Assembly (NCBI GenBank): GCA_020726505.1
Contig: JAHLEZ010000006.1
Coordinates: 2,418,001-2,482,000 of the forward strand
DNA from: Leptodontidium sp. MPI-SDFR-AT-0119
Taxonomy: Eukaryota > Ascomycota > Leotiomycetes > Helotiales > Leptodontidiaceae
Direction: 5' to 3'
DNA length: 64,000 nucleotides
Shown here: one piece after another, positions 11,122 to 21,600 of the stretch
How the letters are laid out: every line of letters starts with the position of its first letter
Numbering within the stretch: the stretch's first letter is position 1
Program-made: the position numbers and the translations under genes
The notes under the pieces: generated by a model
What the model saw: only the letters and a program-made list of their open reading frames with translations
The model's database searches: none
Told to the model about the DNA's origin: nothing

Positions 11122-13303
11122 ATGTTCAGCGTTTGCAGAAGAGGCCCTGCCTCGATATGCAGAGTCCTTCGCGCTGCACCTTCGACCGCTCGCATACCAT
11201 CAACAAGACCCTCGACACTGTCACTATCCCTTCAGTCTTCGGCGAGAGTACCGCTGGAGGCACGGTGGCTCCATGTGTCGTCGCAATTGAGGAATTATGC
11301 TGCTACTGCTGAGAAAGAATATGATGATTCGAGGGCGCCGACGCAAGAACCAGGGCCTGCTCATCAACCACGAGACGTGACGAAGTTCCAGGAGCTGATC
11401 GATCATGAAATGGTTCATCCCAATGTCATTGAGACAATCACCAAGAGGATGGGACATCACACCATGACGGATGTCCAATCGATGACGATCAACCAAGGTC
11501 TTCAGGGCACTGATATGTAAGTCATTGTGCCGAGCAGACTCCAATTCCCATGCTGACCTCCACAGTGTTGCACAAGCACGAACAGGTACCGGAAAGACCC
11601 TTGGATTCCTTATTCCTACTATCCAGAATATTCTGCGACAGAGCCCCGATTTGGCGATCCGAAAGCGATACTCCCGAGCACGAGCGTCAGATATCCGAGC
11701 CATCATCATATCTCCTACTCGTGAACTAGCAGAGCAGATTGCAGTGGAGGCGGAAAAGCTATGCGACAACACGGATTTGAGAGTCCAGGTCGCAGTGGGT
11801 GGGAACAGCAAGCGATCTATGTTGCAAAAAACACTGAGAGAAGGTTGCCACATCCTCGTTGGTACTCCTGGTAGATTGCAGGATCTGTTAGAAGACGAAT
11901 ACAGTGGAGTTAAGGCCCCGAATCTCACAACACTGGTTCTAGATGAGGCAGACAGGTTGCTAGACGACGGCTTCTCAAGAGATATTGAGAGCATCACTAG
12001 ATTGTTGCCCGACAGACGAGAGGTCGATCGCCAAACACTTCTGTTCTCTGCCACTATGCCACGAGAGGTTATGCACCTTGTCCGCCAAACTCTGAAGCCC
12101 GATTTCCACTTTGTCCAAGCAGTCAAGGAAGGAGATCTCGCCACTCACGAGAAGGTCCCCCAACATATTGTCGTCACTCCTGGCATGGAGAACCACATGC
12201 CAGCCCTAGCGGAACTAGCTAAGCGCGAAATCGCCAAAGCCAAAGAGGCCCAAAAGAATGGAGAAGAGGTTAGGCCCTTCAAAGCAATTGTCTACTTCCT
12301 GTCTACTGCCAATGTCATTTTAGCAAGCGATATCTTCCAGAATATGAAGGCCTCTGGAAGTGCAGTTTTTGGCCAACATCCACTCTATCCAGCCCAGATC
12401 TCCGAAATGCATGGCCAGCTCTCACAACAACAACGTACGTATGTGTCTGAGAGGTTCCGCCGAGCAAAGTCAGCAATCATGTTCTCCACCGATGTAACGG
12501 CAAGAGGAATGGATTTCCCAAATGTCACGCACGTCATTCAGATTGGCATCCCGCCCAACCGTGAACAATACATTCACAGAATCGGTAGGACAGGTAGAGG
12601 AGACAAGACCGGAGATGGATTTATCATTATCGACGAGTCGAATCTCGGGGAAGCGCGAAGAATGCTGCGTGGTCTCCCAATCATCCCTGACAAATCCTTG
12701 GAAACCGCTCAGGTTGATATGACCAAAGATGCCCAACTACCACAATCCATCGCCGAGACTCTCAGCCAAGTCGCCGAGGCAACGAAGTATGTTAGCCGTA
12801 GCACGAAGACAGCAGCATATATGGGAGCCCTAGGACAAATCCGAGGCCGGGGAGGCGGACCTATTGTTCAGGCTCTGAACCAAATGACGAGATATGGTTG
12901 GGGTTTCGAGCAGCCTCCGGCGATTGGATATGGCCTTGCAACCAAGCTAGGTATTGCCAATGTCCCAGGAGTCAACATTGGCTCGAGGCAAAATGATGGA
13001 GATGATGAGGGTGGCTTCGGTGGTCGCAGCGGTGGATTTGGTGGCGATAGAGGTGGACGAGGAGGCGGTGGCGGATTTGGAGACCGAAACGGAGGAGGCC
13101 GATCTGGTGGATTTGGAGACCGAAATGGAGGAGGCCGGTCTGGCGGCTTTGGGGACAGAAATGGTGGAGGACGAGGAGGTGGTTATGGTGATAGAAATGG
13201 CGGAGGACGAGGAGGTGGATTCGGTGGTGACAGACGATCAGGCGGTGGCGGATTCGGCGGAAGAGATGGCGGAAGGGATGGTGGAAGAGGGAGCAGCTTC
13301 TAA
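11122..13303 (+). CDS. Mitochondrial DEAD-box RNA helicase, Mss116/CYT-19 family
   Basis: Exons 11122-11516 and 11566-13303 join across a 49-bp intron to give 710 aa. The first ~60 residues are Arg/Ser/Ala-rich with almost no acidic residues, as in a mitochondrial presequence; starting at 11122 rather than 11098 keeps that character. Helicase motifs appear in order: Q motif (MTDVQSMTI), I (ARTGTGKT), Ia (SPTRELAEQ), Ib (TPGR), II (DEAD in LVLDEADRLLDDGF), III (SAT), V (TDVTARGMDFP) and VI (YIHRIGRTGRG). Family members act as RNA chaperones for group I/II intron splicing and translation in mitochondria. The last ~110 residues are Gly/Arg-rich with a four-fold 12-residue repeat ending in GRGSSF, a likely RNA-binding tether. 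Confidence 0.9.
13070..13213 (+). repeat. 36-bp coding tandem repeat (GGFGDRNGGGRS x4)
   Basis: Four consecutive 36-bp units in the helicase tail encode GGFGDRNGGGRS or close variants (unit 4 begins GGYGDRN; units 3 and 4 end GRG). Nucleotide identity between the first two units is nearly complete, so this is a young in-frame expansion. Confidence 0.9.
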
Positions 13304-13972
13304 ACAAAGCTGAGAGTGTGTGAAATCGGTGTATATTAGACGGCCTGGGTGGATCTTCTTCATGTGCCAGACCTTTTCATTGTGTCGATATCGAGATGGG
13401 GTGTATTAAAAAACAGGTCAGAGCACGGGAGAGGATGGAAACGAAAGGGAAGCAAAGCATGTAGGAATAAGTTCTGGGCGTTCTGTCGTTTTGGGTTGGG
13501 TAGTAGACATCATTGCAGAGCGTTTGGGACTGGGAGCTATCTATCTCATTTGGATGGCAGGCAGCCAGCCACCAGGGGGAATACCAGGTGGCCCCTCGCC
13601 TTTCTATGACGGGCCACCTTTGTATTTTCATAGCAGTAATTCAACTCAACTTCCACTTAATGACTTCTCTTTGGTCTCTGTGCTGCCACTGTCGTATAAA
13701 TGTTGACTCTGCTTCTGCGTACCAGATTGAGTGGCAGAACAAATACCCAAACTGCCTATCACAGCACTTTAGGTAGGTCCTGACGTCTAGGCAAAGCAGC
13801 CTGGAAAGCGATTGGCTGTAGACAATTAGTTCCAGAGCAAGCCAAGAAAACGCCTTTCACTTGACTCCATCTCCAACAAGAAAACAACACATCTCGAAAG
13901 TATCCCTCGAGAGTCTCTCAGGTATTCGGCATTCAGTAAAGACCCCCAGAAACCCCCAAATTGGTCAGCGAA
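13304..13972. other. Intergenic, no supported gene
   Basis: Between the helicase stop and the AlkB-type gene. Short frames only, without domains. Confidence 0.5.
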
Positions 13973-15660
13973 ATGGACGCCTTCATCTCCCGCAAGAAGA
14001 GAAAACTCTCCCTGCCAGACCAAGTCGCCACCCAAGCAACCACAACCCAAGAGCAAGACAAAACACCCACCCTCGCTACCCCTGACGACTCGGAAACAGA
14101 GTCAACAGACTTCAAACTAGCCCTTCTATCCTCCCTCCACCCAGATACAGACCAGCAGCTCCTTCTCGATGTTTTGTTAGCCCATGATGGATCCGTACTC
14201 GACGCTTCTACAGAACTAACTAGCGATTCACCACCACCCAGAAAATCATCTTCATCAGCGGCGACAATTTCCACATCAATACCAGCCTCAACTGCAGCAG
14301 CAACAGGTTACCAAAGCTCCCTCTCCACATTCCTCTCAGAAAACCAACTCACATCCACCACCCTCTCCAGACCTCCAAAACTCCTCTCCAAGCGCGGCAA
14401 AACGCTGCACCTCTACTCACCCACCGACATAGAAGCCCACACGCCCTGCTCCATAATCCACAACTTCTTGCCCGTCGACGAAGCAAACGCTCTCTTGCAG
14501 GAATTGCTCCTTGAAGCGGAGACGTTTGAGAGGAGTACGTTTAAGCTGTTTGATAATGTGGTGCAGAGTCCCCACACGGCTTGTTTTTATGTGGAGAGTG
14601 TGGAGGAGATGAAGGTGCAGAAGACGGAGTATATTTATAATGGAGGGAGGTTGGACGTTAGTTACCTTTCTATTTAATCTTTGGTTGTTTATCTTATCCC
14701 ATGTATCTGTTTGGTTTGAGTCTCAGGGGCCAGCCGCCCTTTTATTTTCTCCTCTTTTTTTTTTATGTGTTTTCTGACAATGTACTCTCGCTTCGTTCAA
14801 GCTTCATGACACCATCCCATGTTTCCACTCCTTCCTAACCACTATCACAAACTAACTTCACCCAGGACGTCCGACAACTAACACCACGTATGCTCTCCGT
14901 CTCACCCAAAGTAACAGCCGCAGTCAACGCCTCAATCCTACACCGTCAGAAATCCAATCCCAACTCCCAAAAACTCAAACACCAATCGCCCCGCCCCTGG
15001 AAACCCAACGCCGCCTTCGTGAACTGCTACAATGGTCCCACAGAAAGCGTAGGCTTCCACAGCGATCAACTTACGTACCTCGGTCCCCGCGCTGTCATCG
15101 GCTCGATCTCGCTGGGCGTCGCAAGAGAGTTCCGCGTTAGGAGGATCGTACCTGTTGATGACGCTGATACTGAAGCGGGATCAACATCAACAACCAGTAC
15201 CTCGATAGGGAAAGTAGGTTCTAAAGAAAAAGAGAAAGAGAAAGACAAAACCTCAGACATCCAAGGCCAAATTGCCATCCACCTCCCCCACAACTCCTTA
15301 CTGATAATGCACGCCTCCATGCAAGAAGAATGGAAACACGCCATCGCTCCCGCCTCCTCCATCATCCCGCACCCCATCTCGGGCAACAAGCGCATCAACA
15401 TCACATACCGCGATTACAAGGAGTACCTGCACCCGAAATTCACGCCGAGGTGTAAATGTGCTGTCCCGGCTGTGTTGAGGGTCGTGCAGAGGAAGAAGGA
15501 GAATTGGGGACGCTATTTTTGGATGTGTTTTGCGGGAAATGTGCCGGGCAAGGAAGGGTGTAGTTTTTTTGAGTGGGCGGTTTTTGATGAGGATGGGAAG
15601 CCGGTTTGGAAGAATGGTGGAGGAGGTGGTAGTGTTGAGATGAAGGCTGGGAAGGTGTAA
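13973..15660 (+). CDS. AlkB-type 2-oxoglutarate dioxygenase with CUE and GRF zinc-finger domains
   Basis: Exons 13973-14656 and 14866-15660 (209-bp intron, phase 0) give 492 aa. In order: a CUE-like ubiquitin-binding helix (FKLALLSSLHPDTDQQLLLDVLLAHDG, about residues 45-75), a Ser/Thr/Pro linker, the AlkB core, and a C-terminal zf-GRF (CKCAVPAVLRVVQRKKENWGRYFWMCFAG..C..FEWA). Core metal and co-substrate residues are seen as GFHSDQ (HxD), the distal His in WKHAIAP, and Arg in NKRINITYR. The family reverses alkyl damage in DNA or RNA by oxidative demethylation. CUE would read ubiquitin and GRF would bind single-stranded nucleic acid, which suggests ubiquitin-guided recruitment to damage, as for human ALKBH3-ASCC. 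A KEKEKEKDK insertion in the core is low complexity. Confidence 0.88.
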
Positions 15661-16077
15661 ATCACACTCCTGTTGCTTCTTTCTCGTACTTGGGACATGG
15701 CAATAAGACAAAACCAAATCTGCTCTATTTTCTCTCGTCTCCCTGAAAGCACTTCCTTGTAAATTATTGCTAGCTTAGTGTGCTTTGAGTCTGGACCGTC
15801 GAGTCGCACGGTATTCATCTATCCTGTGTGACTTGCTCGCCTCATTATTGAGTGTAATAGCAAAGTAGAGGGCTATGCATGCAGCTTTGCGAGAATTTGT
15901 AGCAGTCTACGGGAAGGTGCTGCTCTAATGTCGTACTAAAGGTGGGGTTCACCTGGTGCGTCAGTTGTTCTATTCCTGTTATAGGATTGGAAGGGATTTC
16001 CCAACACAAAAATCTCTCCTCAATCTTGTTGCTGAGTTCAATCTCCTCCCAAGCTTTTATCAACACCTGTAAAAGAC
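15661..16077. other. Intergenic, no supported gene
   Basis: Separates the AlkB gene from the ankyrin/STAND relic. Nothing recognisable. Confidence 0.45.
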
Positions 16078-18265
16078 ATGGCAGACTTCAGTACTATAGC
16101 AGCCGGCGTCGGTATCTTCACCTGAGCTGTCCAACTACTTGACAGCATCATCAAACTCAAATCCTGCATCGACAACTTTCGCGAGGCTCCTGACGAGATT
16201 AAATGTATGATTGAGGAGATAGAACTCATGGGCATGATCATGGCGGAGTACAGTCCGAAGACGCAGGTTGGTGATCCAAGACAAGACTATCATCAGCAGT
16301 CACCGTTGTTGGAGAAATGCTGGGAGATGTGTGAACGAGTCGGTCGAAGTCTCGATGCAATTTTGCGGCAGTTGGACGCAGAAATTGGGAGACGCAGAGT
16401 CGTTGGCAGCTGGAAAGCAGTCTTGAAGAAAGGCAGTGTGGACAAAATGCAAGAGAGATTGAAGAGTGCGCACTTTTTGCTTACAACTGCTACTCAGATA
16501 CATCAAACGTAAGTATGGTCTTTATACTGTTGGAGCGGGAACGTATCTAACGATTAGTAGGAGGGTGAATCACCATCTCCATGAGGTTCAAATGCGCGAG
16601 ATCAAAGGACTCGCCCAGTCGGTGGAAGTGGTTCTGTCTCTTACCCCCGACAGACAGGCTGCTGTTGCACCTCTCACAGCTGTAACAAGAACGATAGAAT
16701 ACGATATCGTTCTTTGCCGAAGAGAAGGTCATTCAGAACACGGCGAAACACACAGACGCTACCGCGTTTTGTTTACTGTCAGCCCCCCATCGTGGTTCAA
16801 AATCACCACACGGGCGATTGAATTCTTCGCCCAAAAGACAATGTACCAACGGAATTGGGGATACCGAGTCTATAATGTGGTTCCATTTTAGTCACCAATC
16901 TTCCAACATGCGGTCAGGGGGGACATTGCCAGCATGAAACGTCTTTTTGATGAGAGACTTGCCTCACCTTATGACATGACAGATGACGGGTCAAATCTCT
17001 TGGGTGTAAGAAAAAACAAACACCCAACGGTTGCATTCGTTTAATTGACATTCTTCAGTTTGCCACCCGAGAACACCAAATCGACGTTTGTCGCTTTTAC
17101 TCTCGCCCGACGCCAATGCCGAGATGAGAAATTGCAATGCTTTGTAAGACTTCCAAACCGAAAGTGATACAAAGTATGCTAATGCCTACACGTAAGTACT
17201 ACATTTCACTGGGTCATGTTAACAGCAGACAGAGCGCGTAACCCACAGCAACTTCTTGAACTAGTGAAATTAGTAGTGAAACATGACGGTGAAGCGCTCC
17301 AAGATCCGTTCAAAAATTGGCGATCGGCTCGATTCTTCATCTCTGGAGACAACGAATTGGTCAAATGGCTGCTCGGGGTCACCCACTCCACCTATTGGCA
17401 GAACACCTTTCAAGATTGTCTCCAAATCACCCTCAAAGTGTGCTTCGACGGAGTTCAGCCCTACATGGCATCTTTGTTTCAAGGATTACTTCCGAATACT
17501 GAGATTGATGGCAGTGTCTCGATGGTGAAGGATAAATGCGACAAATATTTTCTCCATTGCTCTGCATTGAACTTGGGTCAGCTACATGGCATGGCTATTC
17601 GACATGCTCATTTGAAAAGCTGGGGGAACGACTACACAGCCATACTCGAAATTGTCAAGTCCAAGGTCGAATTTCAGCAGTTGTTAAGTATCGTGCGCGG
17701 CTTGGTCACTCACACTTCTGATCTCCATGGGAGAGCTTTTGTCGTCAAATATTCTCATGACGACAGGAGAATATTTGCTCTCGAAACTCCCTTCTCCGCG
17801 CTCGTCACGGGGGTTATGGACCAAGATCTGTTTCGCCCAGCAACTGGCGATCTAGTGCCAGAGGCGACCAGCATCTCGGTGGCTGTTAGAATATGGCTCT
17901 AGGAGCTCATGGACTTAGGCATCGATCTTGTGGAATACGGGCAGAAGGAGAAGGAACTGCAGATATTTGGTTCTGTGAACAAAGTCGTTCGTTCTATGGA
18001 TGCTTACATCAGCCACAACCAGACCATAACCGCGACTTGGTGCGAATTTGTTCATTTTACTCTTCTGTTCGATTTCGGACCTAGGCCTTGCGATTGGAGG
18101 TTTTAGTGTATAGAACACCTCGATGATGTCATTTCGTGAGTTCTGGGATATGATCGACCACCGGAACGCATGATGCCTGGTTCCTGGGACGAGAGCCACG
18201 ACATGCTCGATGAAGATGAGCTTGGCTTGGAGAGCAGATTTTTGCCTATGTCCGTATCTTCTTGA
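16078..18265 (+). pseudogene. Decayed STAND N-terminal/ankyrin-like protein gene
   Basis: The ATG at 16078 opens an N-terminal helical region like that of fungal STAND/ankyrin proteins (ADFSTIAAGVGIFT). A TGA follows at codon 16 (16123), and the same frame continues with AVQLLDSIIKLKSCIDNF and REAPDEIKCMIEEIELM. Further in-frame stops lie at 16889, 17900 and 18104. Coding text resumes after each: an ankyrin-like piece (IFQHAVRGDIASMKRLFDE) follows the 16889 stop, and DLGIDLVEYGQKEKEL follows the one at 17900. The region about 17030-17210 is also frame-scrambled (HQIDVCRF). The longest intact stretch is 17216-17902 (about 228 codons). The parts are collinear, so this is one gene that lost function by many lesions. 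Its right end lies 133 bp from a MITE-like element. Confidence 0.72.
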
Positions 18266-18398
18266 ATGGAATACTACCTCTGTCTCATTTCGTTAGATTG
18301 GAAAAACAATAGCGGCAACAATGTAGCCTGGTGACCAAATAATCGTTTCCAAGCTTCACTTCCCCCCTCCCCCAACGTACCGCCTCGAAATTACTTTG

Positions 18399-18632
18399 CG
18401 AGGCTACTCAAATTCGTCTCCGGTAAAGCGATAACTCTTGAGGTAAGTAGGTAGCCTTTGCTCCATGCCCAAGTAAATAAGAGCCCGTTCAAAGCCGCTA
18501 AATCATTTTAGAACATTAACATTAAGGGAAAACGGAGTTCGGGTTTAAGTAAGCCTTAGTTTTGATCTTTAAAGTGAATTGTGTGAGTAAGGAAGCAATT
18601 CGCTTCATCGGAGACGAATTTAGCTAGCCTCG
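18399..18632 (-). mobile_element. MITE-like terminal-inverted-repeat element, copy 1 (234 bp)
   Basis: The element begins CGAGGCTACTCAAATTCG and ends with the inverted counterpart CGAATTTAGCTAGCCTCG. The 30-bp arms match at 25 positions. It has no coding capacity. On the minus strand its interior (CAATTCACTTTAAAGATCAA followed by AACTAAGGCTTACTT) matches copy 2 at 28823-28995 with few differences, so the two copies are inverted relative to each other. Flanking trinucleotides TTG/TTA hint at a degenerate 3-bp target duplication. It lies 44 bp beyond the ABC transporter stop. It is non-autonomous, and the transposase source is not in the window. Confidence 0.8.
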
Positions 18633-18676
18633 TTAGTTGGTAGCAATTTGTTAATCCCCCCCCCCTGAATGCTCTG

Positions 18677-21600
18677 TCATTGTTCTATGTTGCTCGGAGC
18701 TCTCAGCAACGTTCGCAATTCCGAGTCTCTTGCCATCAATTCTCCTGGTTCATAAAATTCAGCAACCGTCCCAGCAGACATAACCACAGCCAAATCAGCA
18801 TTTAAGACCGTTTCTGGTCGATGTGCGACAATGATCATCGTACAGCCCTCAAACTCTTTTTTTAAAGTTCCTTCGATTCTGTCACTTGTCTCCCGATCAA
18901 CACTACTAGTCGCCTCATCCAACAGCACGACTTTGCTCTTCCTTAACAATGCCCTCGCAAGAGCCAACAACTGTCTCTGACCTGGTGAGAGCGAGCCTAG
19001 AGAAAGCTCTGCATCTAGCCCGCCCTGACTGGAGAGCAAGCTCCAGAGACCGACTTTATCAAGAGCTGTGATGATCTCATCGTCCGAGCTGAGGCTATAC
19101 GGGTCGGCGTTCAGACGAATTGTGCCCGTTAAATGTAAAGGATCTTGAGGGATGGATGTAATGCGCTCGCGAATGATGGAGCGTGGGATATTAGATAGAT
19201 CGAGCGAGTCAATCTTTATGGTTCCAGAGCTCAAATCGAGAGTTCGAAGGATGGTAGACAGGAGTGTACTTTTACCGCTGCGCTTGTGAGCCTTAATCGT
19301 TAGGGAATGAGTTGGGTACTTTTACTTACCTCCCCGTGCGACCACAAATCCCAATCCTCTGTCCTGGCATAATTCTCAATGTGATGTTTTGGAGGACTTT
19401 AGCTGAATCACTTTATGTTGTCAGCTTCAGACTTGACTTTGTCACAAATTCGCATACTCATATTGGGCAGAAACATTCTCAATTTCTATGAGCCCTTGAG
19501 ATGGCCAGTCGTGTGGAGGGATGACCGTCTCCCCAGGCTTCTCTTCAACTTCGGTCTCGATTTCGAAATCTCGTAGTCTTGCGATGGCTCCAAGAGATGT
19601 TTCGAGGAGAGTCCATCCAGAAATAAATGCCGACAGGCTGACATTGAAAGCTAAGATGGCAGATTAGATACTAGACGCTGTCTTTCATGAGTTTGTACGG
19701 TACTTACACAGAACATTATTCATAGAAACGCCAAGCAACCCAGCATTGGTATACTTTCTCAAACTAATGGCGAGCGTGACAACAGAGACAGCCATTCCAG
19801 CCACAATGAGATCGAGGACCAGTCCCAGCCAACGTTGAATACAGAACATTAGATAATACGGTACCTGTGAGTCATCTACTCGTTTCGTGCTGATATCGCG
19901 GACTTGTTCCTGCCAGCCAAATGCTCTGATAGTAGCGAGACCATCCAATGTTTCCAGAAAATGTGAATACACTGGGCTTCTGCTCTCGAGATCCAAGTAT
20001 CGAAGCTGACGAGATGTTCGCAGATATATCTTCTGCAGGTAGTAGATGACTGTAAATAGCGGGGGAAGAGTGATGGCCATGAATGGAGAGCCCGTTGCTA
20101 CAAGTGCTGCTTCTGCCACTGCTGCGAAGAAGTCTACATGTAACAATTATATTAGTCACCCCGAACGGTATTCTATGAAAGTGGCTATACTGGAGATTGT
20201 GACGAGAACTCCGGAAGCTAGTTGGCCTTCGATCAAACTCATATCTTGACTGAATCTGTTAAGGATCGAACCTAGGTCGGTCATGTCGAAGAAAGATTGT
20301 GGTGCTCTGAAATCGAGATTAGGCTTGGAGCGACATATTTTGTTGGCGACACCCACCTGAGAACTGTTTGAAGTAGAACTTTGTGTAGTTTTCGTCCTGT
20401 TGATGGCCCTATCACAACTGCAATTGCCCTAATTTCTACATTAGCAAAATTCAAGTGCTATGCTGCCAGTTCTGCCCACCACGCATAGCCCCCAATTCCC
20501 ACCGAATATCCTATCGCCAGGAGGAAATAGATGCTGGAATAAAGTCTGACATGTCGTCCGTCATTATCGCTCCACCACTTCAGCCAAATTTCTGATTTTC
20601 TTGTCAGCTCTTACAACTCGGTCATAGTCTCGTGCAGTTTCTTACGACTAAAGCTGCTAGAGAAGACATTTAGAAGAACAAAAGCAACGAAAACAGCGAG
20701 TTTGATGGCACCGATTGAGTCGAAGTAGTACTTGTAAACCTTTGTATCTCCTGATTCTCTGGAAAGATCTCTTGCTCGAATCTCAACTTCAACTTTGGAT
20801 GAGTCGACTTCGATGTCCTTGGGGGGCTTATGCACTTCATCAGGTAGGCTCTCCACCTTGGTAACTGGCTCTTGGACTTCAGGGGAAGTAATTGATTCTA
20901 GCTGTTGTTCCACGACAACCCCTTGAGCATCGATGACCACGACTTGATCTGCCAGATGGACATACTGCCCTATGAAAACATTAATGGAAAGAATGTCTCA
21001 GGGGTTGGAGCAACTACTTACTGGAGTGTGTGACCATGATAACGGTGCATCCCATTTTTTGAAGCATTCCGTTGGTACCGAGAAGATTATCGATAACCTT
21101 CCTCTCTGTCTGTTTGTCCAAAGCGCTCAGAACATCATCCAGGACAAGAATTTTCGACCTGGAGTAGACAGCTCTTGCCAGTGCAATACGCTGTTTCTGA
21201 CCACCACTGAGCTTGACACCTCTACTCCCAATATTAGTTTGATCGCCTGAAGCAAAGTTCAACATATCTCGACTCAGTACGCAGGCTTCCAGAACAGTCC
21301 GGTACCAGGTCTCGTCACTGCTCGCAGCTCCGCTTGCATATCCACGGATTGCCTCTTCCACGCTCCCATTAATGAGCCATGGTGACTGAGAGCAGTAAGC
21401 TATACTTCGGTTGCTAATCTCTATGTATCCAGAAGAACATATTATCTCGCCGAGAATGGCTTTGAGAAGTACAGACTTTCCTGAACTAACTGGCCCGAGT
21501 ATCATGACCAAGTTCCCTTGCGGGATCGACAGATTAATATCTTTCAAAACTAGATCAGAGGTAAGAGATGGGCTGATGGTAGCAGTTCGAAATGCCATAG

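Noticed and set aside
11224..12144. Long minus-strand frame opposite the DEAD-box gene
   Set aside because: It is antisense to a clear helicase coding sequence and has no motif of its own.
12972..13307. Minus-strand frame opposite the helicase tail (His/Arg-rich)
   Set aside because: It is the antisense reading of the Gly/Arg repeat, which is stop-free on both strands by composition.
16078..18265. Repeat-induced point mutation as the cause of the relic's stops
   Set aside because: At least one stop (TGA at 16123) is not the CpA-to-TpA type, the region is not strongly AT-enriched and no duplicated partner is seen in the window.
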